Shown here in pieces: positions 46,414 to 58,215 of a stretch of 64,000 nt of DNA (its first letter is position 1; every line of letters starts with the position of its first letter). The stretch spans positions 126,342-190,341 of the forward strand of contig JYIP02000007.1 of assembly GCA_001051155.2 (NCBI GenBank), in the 5' to 3' direction. A program made the translations under genes and the position numbers. Below the pieces are notes generated by a model that was not told the DNA's origin, ran no database searches, and saw only the letters and a program-made list of their open reading frames with translations. The stretch is from Chrysoporthe austroafricana. Its lineage: Eukaryota > Ascomycota > Sordariomycetes > Diaporthales > Cryphonectriaceae.

Positions 46414-48695
46414 TTACAGAGCAGCGACGGCAGCCAGCACGGCGAGCACTGCGGCACCGGCACCAGCCTTGCTAGCACCAGCGGTCACGATCGGGCTGGA
46501 AGTCGCCGTGGTCGCTGTGATCGCAGTAGTTCCACTGGCGGCTCCAGAGACGACGCTGCCGCCGGTCGGGTAAGGTGCAGACGCCCCAGTAGCACCGACG
46601 GCGCCGGCCGAGGAGGTGGCAGTTCCGTAGGAAGACACAGGGATCACGCCGACCTCAGTCGTGCTAGAGCCGACAGAGGTAGTGAGGCCAATCTGCGGGA
46701 CGGTGGCGCTGATGGCGGTCGTGATGGTGATGCTGGAGCTCGCGATCGTCGAGCCAGCGCTGTCGCTGCAAGGAACAACGGTGGTGGCGGTAATGACGAT
46801 GGTCGTGGCAGACACGCTCGCAGGGATGGTGGCAGTGGTTGTCAGGTACGAGGTCTGGGTAGCTCCAGTGACAACGGCAGGGTTGCCAGTAGCGTAGGCA
46901 CCGCAGAGACCCTGGAAGTACTGGATAGCCTCGGCAACGGTCTCGTCAGAGTCTCCATAGGCGTACAGGCACTCGTAGACGTTGTTGACAAAGGTAGAGT
47001 CGGGGCAGTAGCAAGAAGTATCGGAGTTATCAACACATCCGACGATGTAGTTCCAGGTCGCGATACACGCAGGGACGACACTGGGGTAAGACAGAGTCTC
47101 CGTAGCTGAAGTGGCCGACGTCACGGTAGTAGCTGAAGTGGCCTGGACGGGAGAAGAGCCAGAGGTGGTCTGCTGCTCGGGGGAGGAAGATCCGGTGGAG
47201 CTGGATGCAGCAGGAGACGCAACAGCAGAAGTTCCGGCGGGAGAGGAACCAGTCTCGGTCTGTGTCACGGCGTGAGAAGTCGTGTAGACTGAAGTCTGAG
47301 TCTCGGTCACGGGGCAGATGGTCGTGCTGACGGCAACAACAACGGTGGTGGTCGCAGTCTCACCAGATCGGGCAGGGCAGTCCGTGACCGTGCTCGCACA
47401 CGAGGTGATCGTCTGGTAGGAGGTTGAATAGATGGTGCTTGTGCCGATGTAGCTGGTTACGTACGTGCTGGAGGTCTCGTAGGTGGTTGACAATACGGTG
47501 CTCGAAGAGGCAACAACCACAGCAGACGAAGTGGTAGCCACGACGACGGAAGAGCTCGCCGAGCCAGCAGGGGAAGACTGGGAGACAGGGGAGTTGCCGG
47601 AGGTGGTCGTCTCGCCGGCGGAAGAGGTTGTCTCGACTGAGGACGAGGTCGTCTCCACGGAGGCAACAGTCGTCTCGACCGAGGAGGAGGTCAGGGTCGG
47701 GCTGGCAGGAGTCTCCGTGGTGGCGATCGTGATAGCTTGGCTTGTGGAGAACGTGGTAGCCTGGCTCGTCGAGAAAGTGGTAGCGGTGCTGCCGACCTTA
47801 CCAGTGTTCGATTTGCCGCTCTCAGAGGGAGAAGCAGCGGTGGCGGTGGTCTTGCCGCCGTTGCCACCAGCAGGGGAGGTGGAGGTGGTGTGGCCGGCCT
47901 CGGTAGTCTTGGACTGAGCGGTAGAGGTCTGAGTGGCCTTGGCAACAGAGGTTGAGGCCGAGGCCGAGCCGCAAGCGAAGGAGATGGTAGGGACCGAAAT
48001 GGAGCATGTTGAGGACGCAGTGGGGATGTTGCTTCCGGTCTGGCCAGTGGGGTAGACGACGGTCACGTTCTTGGCACCAGCGCACTGCGAGTTCTTGACA
48101 GTGGTTCCCTCCGAAGAGCACGAGGCCCGCTGTTTGCAGCTGGAGCCGTCGGACATGGTGTACTGGAACTCCAGGTCGCAGGAGAACTCGGTGAAGATGC
48201 TGAAGCTGTCCACGGTGAAGGAGGTGATGTCTTCAGAGTCGGAGCCGGAGCCGGAGCTGCTGGATCCAGAGCTATAGGAGCCGGAGCTGGAGGAGCCGTA
48301 GCTAGAGGAGCTCCCGCACCCGAAACCGAAAGACGAAGAGGTGTCGTGACCGCAAGAGCCACCGAGGGAGTTCGAGGAACGAGGAGCAAAGCGGCTCTGG
48401 AAAGCACGCTTTCCGAAACCGCTGTCCCCGCTCATACACTCGGCGTTCTGGAAGTACAGGCCTCCAAAGGAGCTGACGGTGGAGCCAGGGCTCAGGCTGC
48501 TGAATCCCGAGAAGCCGGACTCCTGCTGCGAGCTGCACTGGTTGCTGGTGGTCCCCGTGCAAGAGTATCCGGTGACGTCGTTGAAGCTCTGCCGGGGTGG
48601 AGTTAGTACTAGGGCGGAGAATAGATGCTAGGCGGGACGGGACATACAGTCGCCGATGCGGTGGCCGCAAGGGCAAGAATGGAAATGGACTTCAT
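46414..48695 (-). CDS. GPI-anchored Ser/Thr-rich CFEM-like cell-wall protein
   Basis: Exons are 48695-48648 and 48588-46414; the intron is 48589-48647 (GTATGT donor, CTAAC branch, GCAG acceptor), giving 740 aa. A signal peptide (M-K-S-I-S-I-L-A-L-A-A-T-A-S-A) starts the protein. Residues 17-220 form a Cys-containing N-terminal region interrupted by a Gly/Ser tract (about 107-134). A long Ser/Thr region then holds repeats such as T-T-F-S-T-S-Q-A (twice) and S-S-V-E-T-T (several). A Cys-rich domain at about 520-581 with C-Y-C-P spacing and six Cys looks like a CFEM or CFEM-related module, though CFEM normally has eight. The C-terminus A-V-L-A-V-L-A-A-V-A-A-L after a small-residue stretch is a GPI signal. 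Likely a wall or surface protein; CFEM proteins often take part in heme/iron uptake or host contact, not shown here. The upstream intergenic region is unusually long. Confidence 0.88.
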
Positions 48696-49282
48696 AGTAT
48701 TGGTGGTCGGGTGGTTATTTCTGTCCCCCAAACAAGCGATTGTCTTGGTGTGTGGTGTGTGATGGTCGATCCAACGAGCGAGTGTGGATATGTATGGTCA
48801 ATATAGGGTGTACTCTGTACTGTAATGAAGGAGACGAGGAGGCAAGGAAGCGAATGGCCTTGGCTCTCTGGTAGAAGGAAACAGGTTCAAGAAATAGGGT
48901 AGACAGAAAGGAACACAGCTCCGGGAGTCTGGAACGAAGGATGTTGGAGAGATGGAGATGATAGGAGAGGAGGGCATCACAGACGGCGGACCGTCCGGCA
49001 GCTATATACTAGTGAGCCCGAGGAGAGATTAGCATAGTCGCTGGTGAAGGACATGGGGGACAAGGCAGGCCATCGCGCGAGGACCAGCCATCAGGCCGTC
49101 GACGTGGGTCTGGCGGTACCAGGGAGGGTTCCCATGGCTGCATGTGGCACCCCTGGTCGTGTTTCCTCAGCATGTTTTTTTCTTGGGAGCCCTTGTCACA
49201 TCCACAGGAGGTGACCTGTCGCGATCCAAGCTCAAGCCGTAGCCCTGCCATACCGCCGCAGGCAGGAGCGTGCCTACTTACT

Positions 49283-49294
49283 GTACGTCCGTAC
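49283..49294. promoter_or_regulatory. quasi-palindrome GTACGTCCGTAC, copy 1
   Basis: A 12-bp GTACG-N2-CGTAC sequence, identical to copy 2 and reverse-complementary to copy 3. About 590 bp upstream of the GPI-protein start codon. Confidence 0.35.
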
Positions 49295-49499
49295 ACTAGC
49301 CGTGGCTGCACAGCAGAACAGGCTGGGCCGGCCTGCTGGCCGTCAGCCAGACGGCTCTCCCAGTATAGCAGCGGCACACACGGTCTGATCCGATCCGAGA
49401 TGGCAGCCACAGAGGCACGGTGGTGGGACGGAGGCAGCACGAGAATAGCAGCAGCCGCAAGCCATGTCGACAGCCTTGGCAGCCCTTGTGACGCTGCAG

Positions 49500-49511
49500 G
49501 TACGTCCGTAC
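49500..49511. promoter_or_regulatory. quasi-palindrome GTACGTCCGTAC, copy 2
   Basis: Same 12-bp sequence as copy 1, flanked by further GTAC (AGTACCC), about 805 bp upstream of the GPI-protein start. Confidence 0.35.
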
Positions 49512-51128
49512 AGTACCCTCCCGACCTTTGTCCCCCTCCCCCACCCAGGACGGCTCGACCCATCCTCCTGGGCGATGGGCGTTGACGATACTCCTCCTCC
49601 GAGATGAGATGAGTCCCTGGACCGCAAGGACGGGGGCCTGGGTCTGGGGGGTCGATCAGACGAAGTCGAGCAGAGTGGATGCCAACCACGGACGTCGACG
49701 GCCAGAACGGGCATCGCAGTGGTGGGTGTGGGTGTGTGGAGTTTCCCAATGCGCGCGGCTCTAGACGATGCCCTCCTTGAAGGGGGGATGGGATGGGTCG
49801 AAATCTGAGGCCTGAGGTCTGGAGCCTGCAGTCGGGTAACCTAGTATTCAGGGGCGGCGGCTCGTGTCCGTCAGTTTCTGGACTGGGGAAGGACCAGGTA
49901 CCCCTGCAGCAGGCCGGGATGGGGAGAGAAAAGAGTTGTTGACAGGGGGGCCAGCAGCCAGAAGGCAGGGGCCGAACTACTTACATAGTTGTACTGTGGT
50001 AGGTACTCTGGCCTGTGCCTGTCAGCTCACATGAGGAACGTTGGATCCTGCTCAGCACTGGGTAGGGTTCTCACGCGGGATCTTAGGATTATCCCTCTTC
50101 GCCTAATTCCTCTAACCCCTCTCTGTTCTGTCCTCTTGTCCCTGGCCCTTGGCCTCTGGCCTGGCCTGGCCTGACCCAAATTCCCTCTCTTACCTTCCGG
50201 CACTGAAGGAACCGCCAGACACATTGAACACACCATAAATATACCCTCCCGTCAGTGCTATAGTTATCCAGCGCAGGTTACTACTACCTATGGTGGAATT
50301 GTGGCGCTGTGGTATCGTATGCGGCATGTGGTATGCGGACAATACCTTTTTCCTTCTTTTTTTTTTTTTTTAAACCTTTCTGTTTGATGTCCTGCATGGC
50401 CCCACAGAAACACGACGCGGGTCGGTTGTTCATCCCAAAACCTTATCCCCAACCTTGAAAACGAATCCGGCCTTCATTGCAGTCCCCGCCTACGGCCTAC
50501 TAGATCGTGCGGCGCAGGGTTGAGAGCTCTAGCCAACCAGAGGGCCCTGAGCTGCCAGGCCGGGGGGTCCGCGCTACCGCCAGTCCAGGGGCCGAGAGGC
50601 GGCCACCTGAAACAGGCCCTGAGTTGCTCAGCCACCAGGGGAAGTTTGGGGGGGGGGGCGCGGGTTGAGGGCTCTCTGGCTCTGGCTCTCTGGCTCTAGC
50701 CCGTGGTATCCCTAGCATTCCGTCTCCCGCTGTGCTGTGCTAATGCAGGTACGGAAGGTGCCCGCCCAATCAGTACTGCTCTGGTAGTGCTCAGTGCGGC
50801 CCACAAGGTACGATAGTGTCCACCCGTTTGTCCACTCTCGACCTTACTCCTGGCAGAGTTCTCAGTATCGGTATACTGTACCGTTCGGCTCCGGTCGTGG
50901 GCCCCGGGCTAGGCCGTGGGCCCGTCACAACTCACTCAGTTGGGCCTCTCTCTCCCATACTCACATAGCGCCTATCGGTAGACTTGGGTGATGATTATTG
51001 CTTCCCGTTCTTTATCTCTCTGTTTGTGGTCCAGCCACGCCGCCTGGCCTGGCTCCCGGTGGGGCCACGCCAAGCAGCCACCGCCCCAGAGCCTCCACAC
51101 TTTGTCTCTGCACACTATGTAATATGTA

Positions 51129-51140
51129 GTACGGACGTAC
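51129..51140. promoter_or_regulatory. quasi-palindrome, copy 3 (opposite orientation)
   Basis: GTACGGACGTAC, the reverse complement of copies 1 and 2, again followed by AGGAC/AGTAC-like sequence. Confidence 0.35.
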
Positions 51141-54100
51141 AGGACTACTTGCTATGGTCCCAGTACCCAGTATGGGGTTACGCCTGGGCAGCCGGGATGG
51201 GCATCAGGGGCATCGGATCCGTCCCAGCCAGGCCCGACTTGGCCCGGGTCCCGGGCGAGAACCATAGTAGAAGCACTGGCCCTCGGAGGATTTCTTCTTT
51301 GGATATGCTCGACCCGGTGCCTCTCTTGGCAACCATGCCCGATCCGATCTTGTTGTCGAAGCGATCTTCTCCTTTCGACCACCAGGGCCCACAGCCGCCA
51401 TCCACCGCCCTCGCCCGTCGACGCTCCCGTCGCTACCGGCCTGCCGAAGCTCGTATTCTCTCGTGACAACCTCCCGAAACTCCCTCAGAAGGGTCGAATG
51501 CCACATGATCCGATGCGACGGCGCCGGTCGACCAAGCCTAGACAGGACTCACCTCGCCTGGATCCTCGGGCGCGCGCATCCACAGGCCAGAAATCATCCC
51601 CGAATAGTCGGTTCGACGCGAGATAGCGGCGGAAATCACCAGCCCGGGTCCGGACACTTACTACAACCGACGCCCAAGGGGCTGCTGCTCCCTTATCGAT
51701 TTCATCGCCTCCTCCATCGCATGCTCCTATGAAGGCGACCTCGTGATGGCGGCCTCCTCCCCGAGTCGGTAGCCAGCAAGTCCCTCAGGGGTGCCCTGCC
51801 GGTCTCTTGTTTCATGTTTCCGCGGCACCACGCTGCGCTACGGTAGTACGTGCATCTTCATCCAGCCCGTAGCCCCTGCTAGCCTGTGAGCAGTCTCTCC
51901 GGTAGCCTGTGGCAGGACGAGACTGGTCGGCGGGGCATGAGACTTCGAGACCTCTGTGACGACATGAAGTGGCAGTGTTCACTTTCCGGTCATGCCATCG
52001 TGAGAGAGGACAAGCGTCAAGGGTGGAGTTGCTCTCATCTCCGGCTGATGTCGGCGCTCCCTCGTATGATGGGCTCCGTCTTTTGAGAGCATCGCTTCGC
52101 GATCGCCCAAAGACGAAGAACCGCAATTCAAAAAAAAAGCAATAGTACATTTCGTTGCCCCTTGTGCTAAGGCGCGGACCTGCCAACCGAGCCTTCTTGG
52201 GATGACGGGGCGTGATAGAGAACCTCACCGACCGTCGGCCCTCAGCGTGGGCTGGATAAGAACTCAACCTGAAATGCGTCATGGGTCGACGGCGCTTGCT
52301 CTCTCCTTCGGTCGCCCGACCTCGGTCGGCTTGGCCAACATTTCCATGTACTATGTATTATGTACCATAGTAAGAATCTTGGAAGTCTCCAGCGCGGCTA
52401 TCATGTGGCGGCCACAAAGGTCTCGGGTGTCCCCCACGGCTCGTAGAGCAATGCATAGTGATAATACCTAGTAATTCTCCCGCCCGCCATCTGACCCTAA
52501 ATCTGGCGACCCCCGTCTCCTGGCTTATTCTCCGGTGGAAGGCCAGCAGGCTTGACCACTGAGGAGACACCACCTACCGCGGTGATCGACACTCGCCCTC
52601 CGATCTACCGTGCCGCACCGCCAGCCCGGCGCCAGCGACTGACACGCTGGTTGGCCATTTTTCCTCCCGACATTGAGATCGGCCGCTGACAGCCTCGCCC
52701 ACCTCCCGGGGTCCCGACCTGCACAGCTCGGGGGTTTCCATTGCGCAATCGCAATCAAGTCGCTTATGCTCTCTGAGCTGGGCGGGAAGGCTTGAAGCCC
52801 TCCCACCCCCCCCTCCAACGTTGGGATCGACACCGGACTCGACGTCCCCTGGTGACCTGACCGACATCCGGGATGCTGCTTGCATTTGCTGCAGTGTGCA
52901 GGGGATCCCGCCGAGCACTCGCATTGTGCCCCCTACGTGCTTCTGCCTGTAATATTCCGTACCAGTAGGCGCTGTCGCGCCGCATTGCTATAGCATGACA
53001 TTGGGGCTAGAGAATGGCCAGGATCATATCTCCCTACTCAGTAGCCTCGAAAGCCCAACGTCTTAAGGCTCGCAGCTATAGTCCAAGTGCGATAACATGC
53101 TCCTCGTTCAGATTCTGCGCAGGAGAATCTCCAAGGGAGTGCTGCGCCTCGCAGGCCTCACTCGGTGCCGTCAGACGTGCACATCGTTCAGGGACCGCCA
53201 TCACGTCAAGGTCAAGCACATCGCAAGGGCAAGGTCACCTCAGCTTGATAGTAGCCGCATGAATCCTTTTAAGCCCGGCCCTGTTGAGTGACTGGACGAG
53301 GCCATGGGTTCACACAATCTCTCGTCCGCGCCTGATCTGTGACATCGATCTGCCAGGTCCCGAGAGGCTACTCTCCCACAATAGCCGACCGTCGAGTGCC
53401 AGCGCGGCTGAGATGTCGGCCTCTTTGCATCCTGTTATACTTCTATGTGATGAACACCGGGATGTTCCGCATTCCTCACGCGCACCTTCATCTCCAAGGC
53501 CTCTCAGTAGGCTAGCTGGAGGGTCGCCTATCGAGTTCGCGAAGACTATATGGCATCTCTGTGATGGCTGATCATCTCCCGGTGTGCCAGAAGTGCGTCA
53601 ATGGGATACCACAAGCAGGATCCTGTTCCAAATCGGGAGGCGGCCATCACACGTGCTGACAGCCGGTCTCGTAATTCCTTCACTGCAAACTGTGCTTCCT
53701 TCCTGCATGCTATGCACGCGATGAGCCGGTGCCCTTGACAATCTTAAACTTCGTATCTGCAGGCGGTCCATACATGTAGGAAGAAAACAAAGGGTTGTTC
53801 CTTTCAGTCCCTGTAGGGGAATGGGCGATGTTTCGAAAAGGCGACGCTTATCCCAGAGCGGACCCCTGGTCAGTCCCTGCCATGTCTCTGTAATTTTACG
53901 CTGCATGAAGGACCTCAACCTGGGGGTGGCTGTGTTCAGAAAAGACTTAATCGGTTAGGGATCAGTACTGCACATATGGAAACACAAGTTCGGGCAAAGA
54001 TCTTAAGATGTCGGAGCCTCATGCCATGCAAGACAGCCAATACGAGAAGGCGAGGAGGGTAAGATGTTCGGGACCGAGAAGGCTTCATCCTTCTTCGAGC

Positions 54101-54337
54101 CGCTCAGCTGATCATTCTACTATAGAGTGTGTCTCGCAGCAGTGGCTTCACGCTGGCTGCAACCAGCTCTCTTCCCCGATGCGCGCCAGCTTGTGCAAAT
54201 GCGGGCCGACTGACGGGCGACCGCGCTCCATTTTTGACAGCTGAGGATCTTTGGCCAGCTCCGGCCAGCTGAGAGCTGGCGGGTCTGAGAATCCGGCTCC
54301 GTAGGATCTTGTTAGGATGTCGACACTCAGAATAGCC

Positions 54338-56375
54338 TCAACCACCACTTTGCATCCTCCGTAGCCTCTCTTCCGCCGCACGCGCTCTCCTCTCTCGCTC
54401 GAGCCTCAGCTTCTGCTCGGGCGTCAACCCACGCGCCTCCTCCTGCCTCCTCTCCTCTGCGCTCCTGTCGGAGGCAATTCCTAGTACGCCGCCGCCTTTC
54501 CTTCTCGCAGTGTCACTGACTTTGGGTCCCTCGTTCTTCAACCGCTCCTCTTCGGCTTTCCTCCTCTCAGCCTCTTTTCGATCGGCGTCTTTCCGCTCAC
54601 GCTCCTCCCGTCTCTCGGCCTCTTCCTTCTTCATGGGTGGTGGCACTTTCGCCGCCTCCCAGTCCCACACTTCCTCGCCCAACTCGTGTCTTGCAACACG
54701 GAACGCATCTCGAGTCCCGCGGTCGCCTGCAAGCTCAAAGGGGGTCTTGCCGTCCCTGTTCGATAGTGTGGGGTCGGCTCCCCCACGCGTCAGGAGACCT
54801 GTGATAAGAGGCGCTGAGTTTTGCGCGGCAGCGAGGTGAAGAGGTGTTGGTGCATGATGGTTCGCATCACCAGGCTGGAAGCAGAAGGCCGGTGTGAGGC
54901 CGTTCGTCTTGAGGTATGACAAAAGAGCAGGGAGTTTTGAACGGCGGATAAGGGCTTGTAACTGCTGAGTATGTAGAAGAGCCGTCTCTTCTTCCTCGGT
55001 CAGCTTCGGCGATGCAATCTTGGACGGCTTCCTTGCCGTAGCTTGCTGTCTTGTAGTCGCTTCCGACACTACATTCGGACCGACCGGTAAGATCTCCTTG
55101 ATCTTGAGCCTGGTGAGCTCGATGAACGAGCGCATCAGCTCGTTTTGCGTCGCTCTCCTGGTGCTGAATGGAAATCCACGTATTCGGGCATCATTAGCCC
55201 GCAGCACCTGTCCCTCATACGGCCCGAACAACGTCCGACGATTTGTCGTTCCTGTTGCCCTGATGAACAGCAGATCTGACGTATCCAAGAGACCCTTCCA
55301 GTCGCTCAAGAGTTGTCGGACATCGTCCACTAAAGCCTGTTCATTGTATCGACGTATACTCGAACCAGCAGAGTGTGCATTACCCTTGGCATTGTCGTTG
55401 GCTGATTGAGAACCACCTTGTTTTCGCCGTGTCGTGTACCTGTGGAAGGTCTTGTGCGCCAGTACCGTGGCCTCGCGATTCATAGGACCAGGCCCATTCT
55501 TTGTCTGCCGAGGCGCGAGAGACACAACCATCGCGGCAAAGTGACCGCCTCCGATCATGCAGAGGAAAACATGGGGCCCCGTGTAGGCGATGGGAGGTAG
55601 AGACCCGTCCTTGGCCACCTTCGGAAGAGCAAGTGGAGGTAACTGCCGCTTCTTGATCGCCTCGAGTATCTCGTCCTGCTTCTCCAACTCCTCGTTCGTG
55701 AAGAGAGCCCTGTAGGTGCCAAAATAGTTGTTCTCCGGCAATATCGACGAGCTAAACCACATCATCGGCGGTTTGCCGGTCCCCCTCTTCTTGCCCCGGC
55801 CCCATTCCTCCTCCCCTTCAGGATTCTTTGTCTTATCTGCCAGTATCGCTTGCTTCCTCAAGAGTGCCGTCAACGTCGGCTCTTTCTTGTCATCTTCCTC
55901 GTCATCTTCCGAGTCTTCCGATTCGGACCCCGACAAACTCTCGTCGAGGTCGCCGAGCAGCTTCTCGAACTCGGCCTCTGAGACTGCTTTCTGTCCGCGT
56001 AGTTTCTGCTTTAGGTTGTAATGGTGTAGGTCTGACTTTTGATGCCCCCGTTGGTCAAGCACTGTGGCAAAGGTCAAGCCGCATAACGAGCAGGCTTGCG
56101 CACCCACTGCGGCCGGGCTTTCGGACGCGGACGTCTGCGATTGTTCGCTTGGGTTTGGGGAGGGGGGTGTTTCGATATCTCGCTGCTCCTGGGTCTCGGT
56201 GTCGTCTTTCAAGATGAGAGTTCTTAGTACCTCCTCTGGAAGGTCGTAGACTGTGCAAATGAAGATGTAGTCAGCGATCTGCCTTGCTTGCCTGCGATTC
56301 TCGCGCCTCATGCAACATACCGTAGAGCGGGCGCCGGAGGACGTCCTCGTGTGTCTTCTTAGCGATACCGTCCAT
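54338..56375 (-). CDS. VMS1: Vms1/ANKZF1 peptidyl-tRNA hydrolase of ribosome quality control
   Basis: Releases stalled nascent chains from 60S-peptidyl-tRNA and links to Cdc48. Exons are 56375-56321 and 56250-54338; the intron is 56251-56320 (GTATGT donor, GCACAG acceptor), giving 655 aa. Residues 1-27 read M-D-G-I-A-K-K then R-R-P-L-Y-V-Y-D-L-P-E-E-V. A C2H2 zinc finger lies at 72-95 (C-S-L-C then G-H-Q-K-S-D-L-H-H). An acidic linker follows. The VLRF1 domain spans about 245-365, with R-R-K-Q-G-G-S-Q-S-A-N-D; Gln300 of G-S-Q corresponds to the catalytic Gln. Ankyrin repeats follow (T-P-L-H-L-A-A-A-Q-N and D-G-K-T-P-F-E-L-A). A long Glu/Arg/Lys coiled coil leads to a C-terminal Arg-rich VIM-like helix (A-A-E-E-R-L-R-R-M-Q) that should bind Cdc48/p97. 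All modules are present and intact. Confidence 0.95.
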
Positions 56376-57611
56376 ATCGCATGGCTGTCTAGAGTGACAT
56401 TGTTGAGTGAGGGGAATAGACCGTCCTTGCTCCTTAGCCGAGATGCCAAAGTGGGTGTTGATTGACTGAATAATGGAGGGGCTTATCGATAGAGTCGATG
56501 ATTTGGGTTAGGGTTGCCCTCCCTTCCTCTAGAAGGATGGTGGAACCCGTTGACCCTTCTATTTGGACATATTCAACAAACTTGTAGTTAATACCGAAAA
56601 TCCATAAGTATTATTACTCTTAGCTAGAATAATGGATTGTCCAAAAGGGGGTCATAACAATATGGAACTGCTTTCGTCGCCCTTTAAGAATGGTGCATTT
56701 GCGAAAGCGTTTCGCCAGTTAACCAGTTTTAGTATATATTTATCGGGGGTACAAGGTCTGGTCTAAGATGTCTGTCTCAAGATGAAAAGTAGCAGTCAAT
56801 TTGTTGTTCTTCCGAAAGAAGGCCAGAAGCCCAGACGACTGGCTAGAAATAGCCCTGGATAAATTTCGTAATAATATTATACATTTTTAAAGTACTTAAT
56901 AGGTGTATGATATAAATCCGCTTGGAGTGTTGCAAATTTATCAATTATTGATACTCATGAAAACCTTCACTATGCATGTTTCTTGAAGAGCGATACTGAA
57001 TATGGTCAAATTTAGTTTTGGGACATTCTTTTTCAAAGTTTCTTGCAGTTCCATGGCTCCTTCATATATCAATGGTAGTCAGAGGATATTTATTGCAGGT
57101 GTCTCAGTGTCTGCACCGTAGCGAATGCTTCGACAACCCCGGGAAATCAAATTTGAAACATATATTAAACAGATACCCTCACATAGTCCTTCTGCTTCAT
57201 AGTACAGCACATTGCTGAATAACCCTCCCTCTATATCATCGAATAGTCACCCGTGTAAAGAGCTAGAAATAAGATCTACAGCGTTTATCTTTCCTTTCCA
57301 TGGTAACTAATTCTCAATTTTCAAGCAAGTAATGTTCACACATATACTATATATAGCCTAGAGTAATCGAAAGTCATTAAAGAAAGTTTCACGTCGTTGC
57401 CAGGGCGAACAAAGAAAAGTCAACACTTTTGCACATTGCTGTAGAAAACGAGGGCTGAGCCTCGCGAGCCGGAACAGCTCCGCCGTCCCAATTTATGAAT
57501 TGGGCTATGAAAAGAGAACCACGAGCAGACCCTGTACGGAGAAGCTGCATTTAGTAGAGCGTAATGTAGTCTTGTTGCATGACCTCCACGCATCCCCGAC
57601 CACACCAGTCC
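56376..57611. other. intergenic region, AT-leaning
   Basis: This is the upstream region of VMS1 and the 3' flank of the next gene. From 56560 to 57400 the sequence is AT-rich with no open frames of note. A telobox lies at 56505-56515. Confidence 0.5.
56505..56515 (+). promoter_or_regulatory. telobox GGGTTAGGGTT upstream of VMS1
   Basis: Nearly two telomere-type repeats (TTAGGG), about 130 bp upstream of the VMS1 start. Such boxes are binding sites for telobox Myb proteins in fungi (Teb1/Tay1 type). Role here inferred. Confidence 0.35.
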
Positions 57612-58215
57612 CTAGACTACACCAGCAGTGTCATCGTCATCCTTGCCAGAGTTCTCCTCCTTGATCTCCTTGTCCAGGCTTGCCCCGGTCTTGACCCGCT
57701 TGGCGGGGATCTCAGACTCCATCTCGTCATCGAGTCGGGAGCCTGACTTGGTAGCGGTACTCTTGGGCTTTCGGCCTCGCTTCGAGGGTTTAGCCTTGCT
57801 GGGTCGGGTCGACGAGGAAGTCGCCGAAGCAGGAGACTGGGAAAGAGCGGTGGTAGCGTTGATGGTACAGCCCATCTTCTTCTTGACATTGAACCTTTTC
57901 AAGACTCATTATGAGCGGCGGCGATATGAGGAAGGGAGTAACAGGAGGATGGAGCACAGAGGATGACGTACCAGACACGGTAGGCAGACGCAGGCTTGTC
58001 GTGCCCAGTCAGCGCCGCCAGCTCCGCCGCGTCAACCTGTTGCGAAGAGTATCATCAGCCGTCCGTCTACCGATCCTTGTCAGAGGTGAGCTCATCAGGC
58101 GACCTGCCTTGTTCGTCTCAGCGAGCAGCTTGCAGGCGAAGATCGCGATGTTGGTCTCGACCTCGCTCAGATTGAAAGGGCGGTCGCCCAGGATGTTGGG
58201 AGCTTTGGGGGGCAT
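57612..58215 (-). CDS. small basic nuclear-type protein with a GC-AG intron
   Basis: Exons are 58215-58108, 58036-57972 and 57894-57612, giving 151 aa. Intron 1 (58037-58107) must start with GC (AAG|GCAGGT) to keep frame: the neighbouring GT would give a stop. Intron 2 (57895-57971) is GTACGT to AAAG. The first 65 residues (M-P-P-K-A-P, then L-S-E-V-E-T-N-I-A-I-F-A-C-K-L-L-A-E-T-N, V-D-A-A-E-L-A-A-L-T-G, A-S-A-Y-R-V-W-F-N-V-K-K-K-M) resemble the short Myb/HTH-like domain common in Pezizomycotina proteins that often start MPPK. The rest is low complexity, Ser/Lys-rich with R-G-R-K-P-K (AT-hook-like) and P-A-K-R-V-K, a likely nuclear signal, and ends acidic. It is probably a DNA- or chromatin-associated protein; function unknown. 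Confidence 0.75.

Larger units (their letters stand above)
48696..54337. other. 5.6-kb gene-free region upstream of the GPI-protein gene
   Basis: No supportable gene on either strand. Open frames up to about 250 codons (for example 49009-49749 minus) lack domains and codon bias. The left 2.5 kb contains three copies of a quasi-palindrome, listed separately, and a T-rich tract near 50355-50375. The right part is GC-rich single-copy-looking sequence. A large regulatory region or non-coding transcript is possible. Confidence 0.5.

Noticed and set aside
49009..49749. 246-codon minus-strand open frame upstream of the GPI gene
   Set aside because: Composition is low-complexity and other frames on both strands are equally open. 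No recognisable domain.
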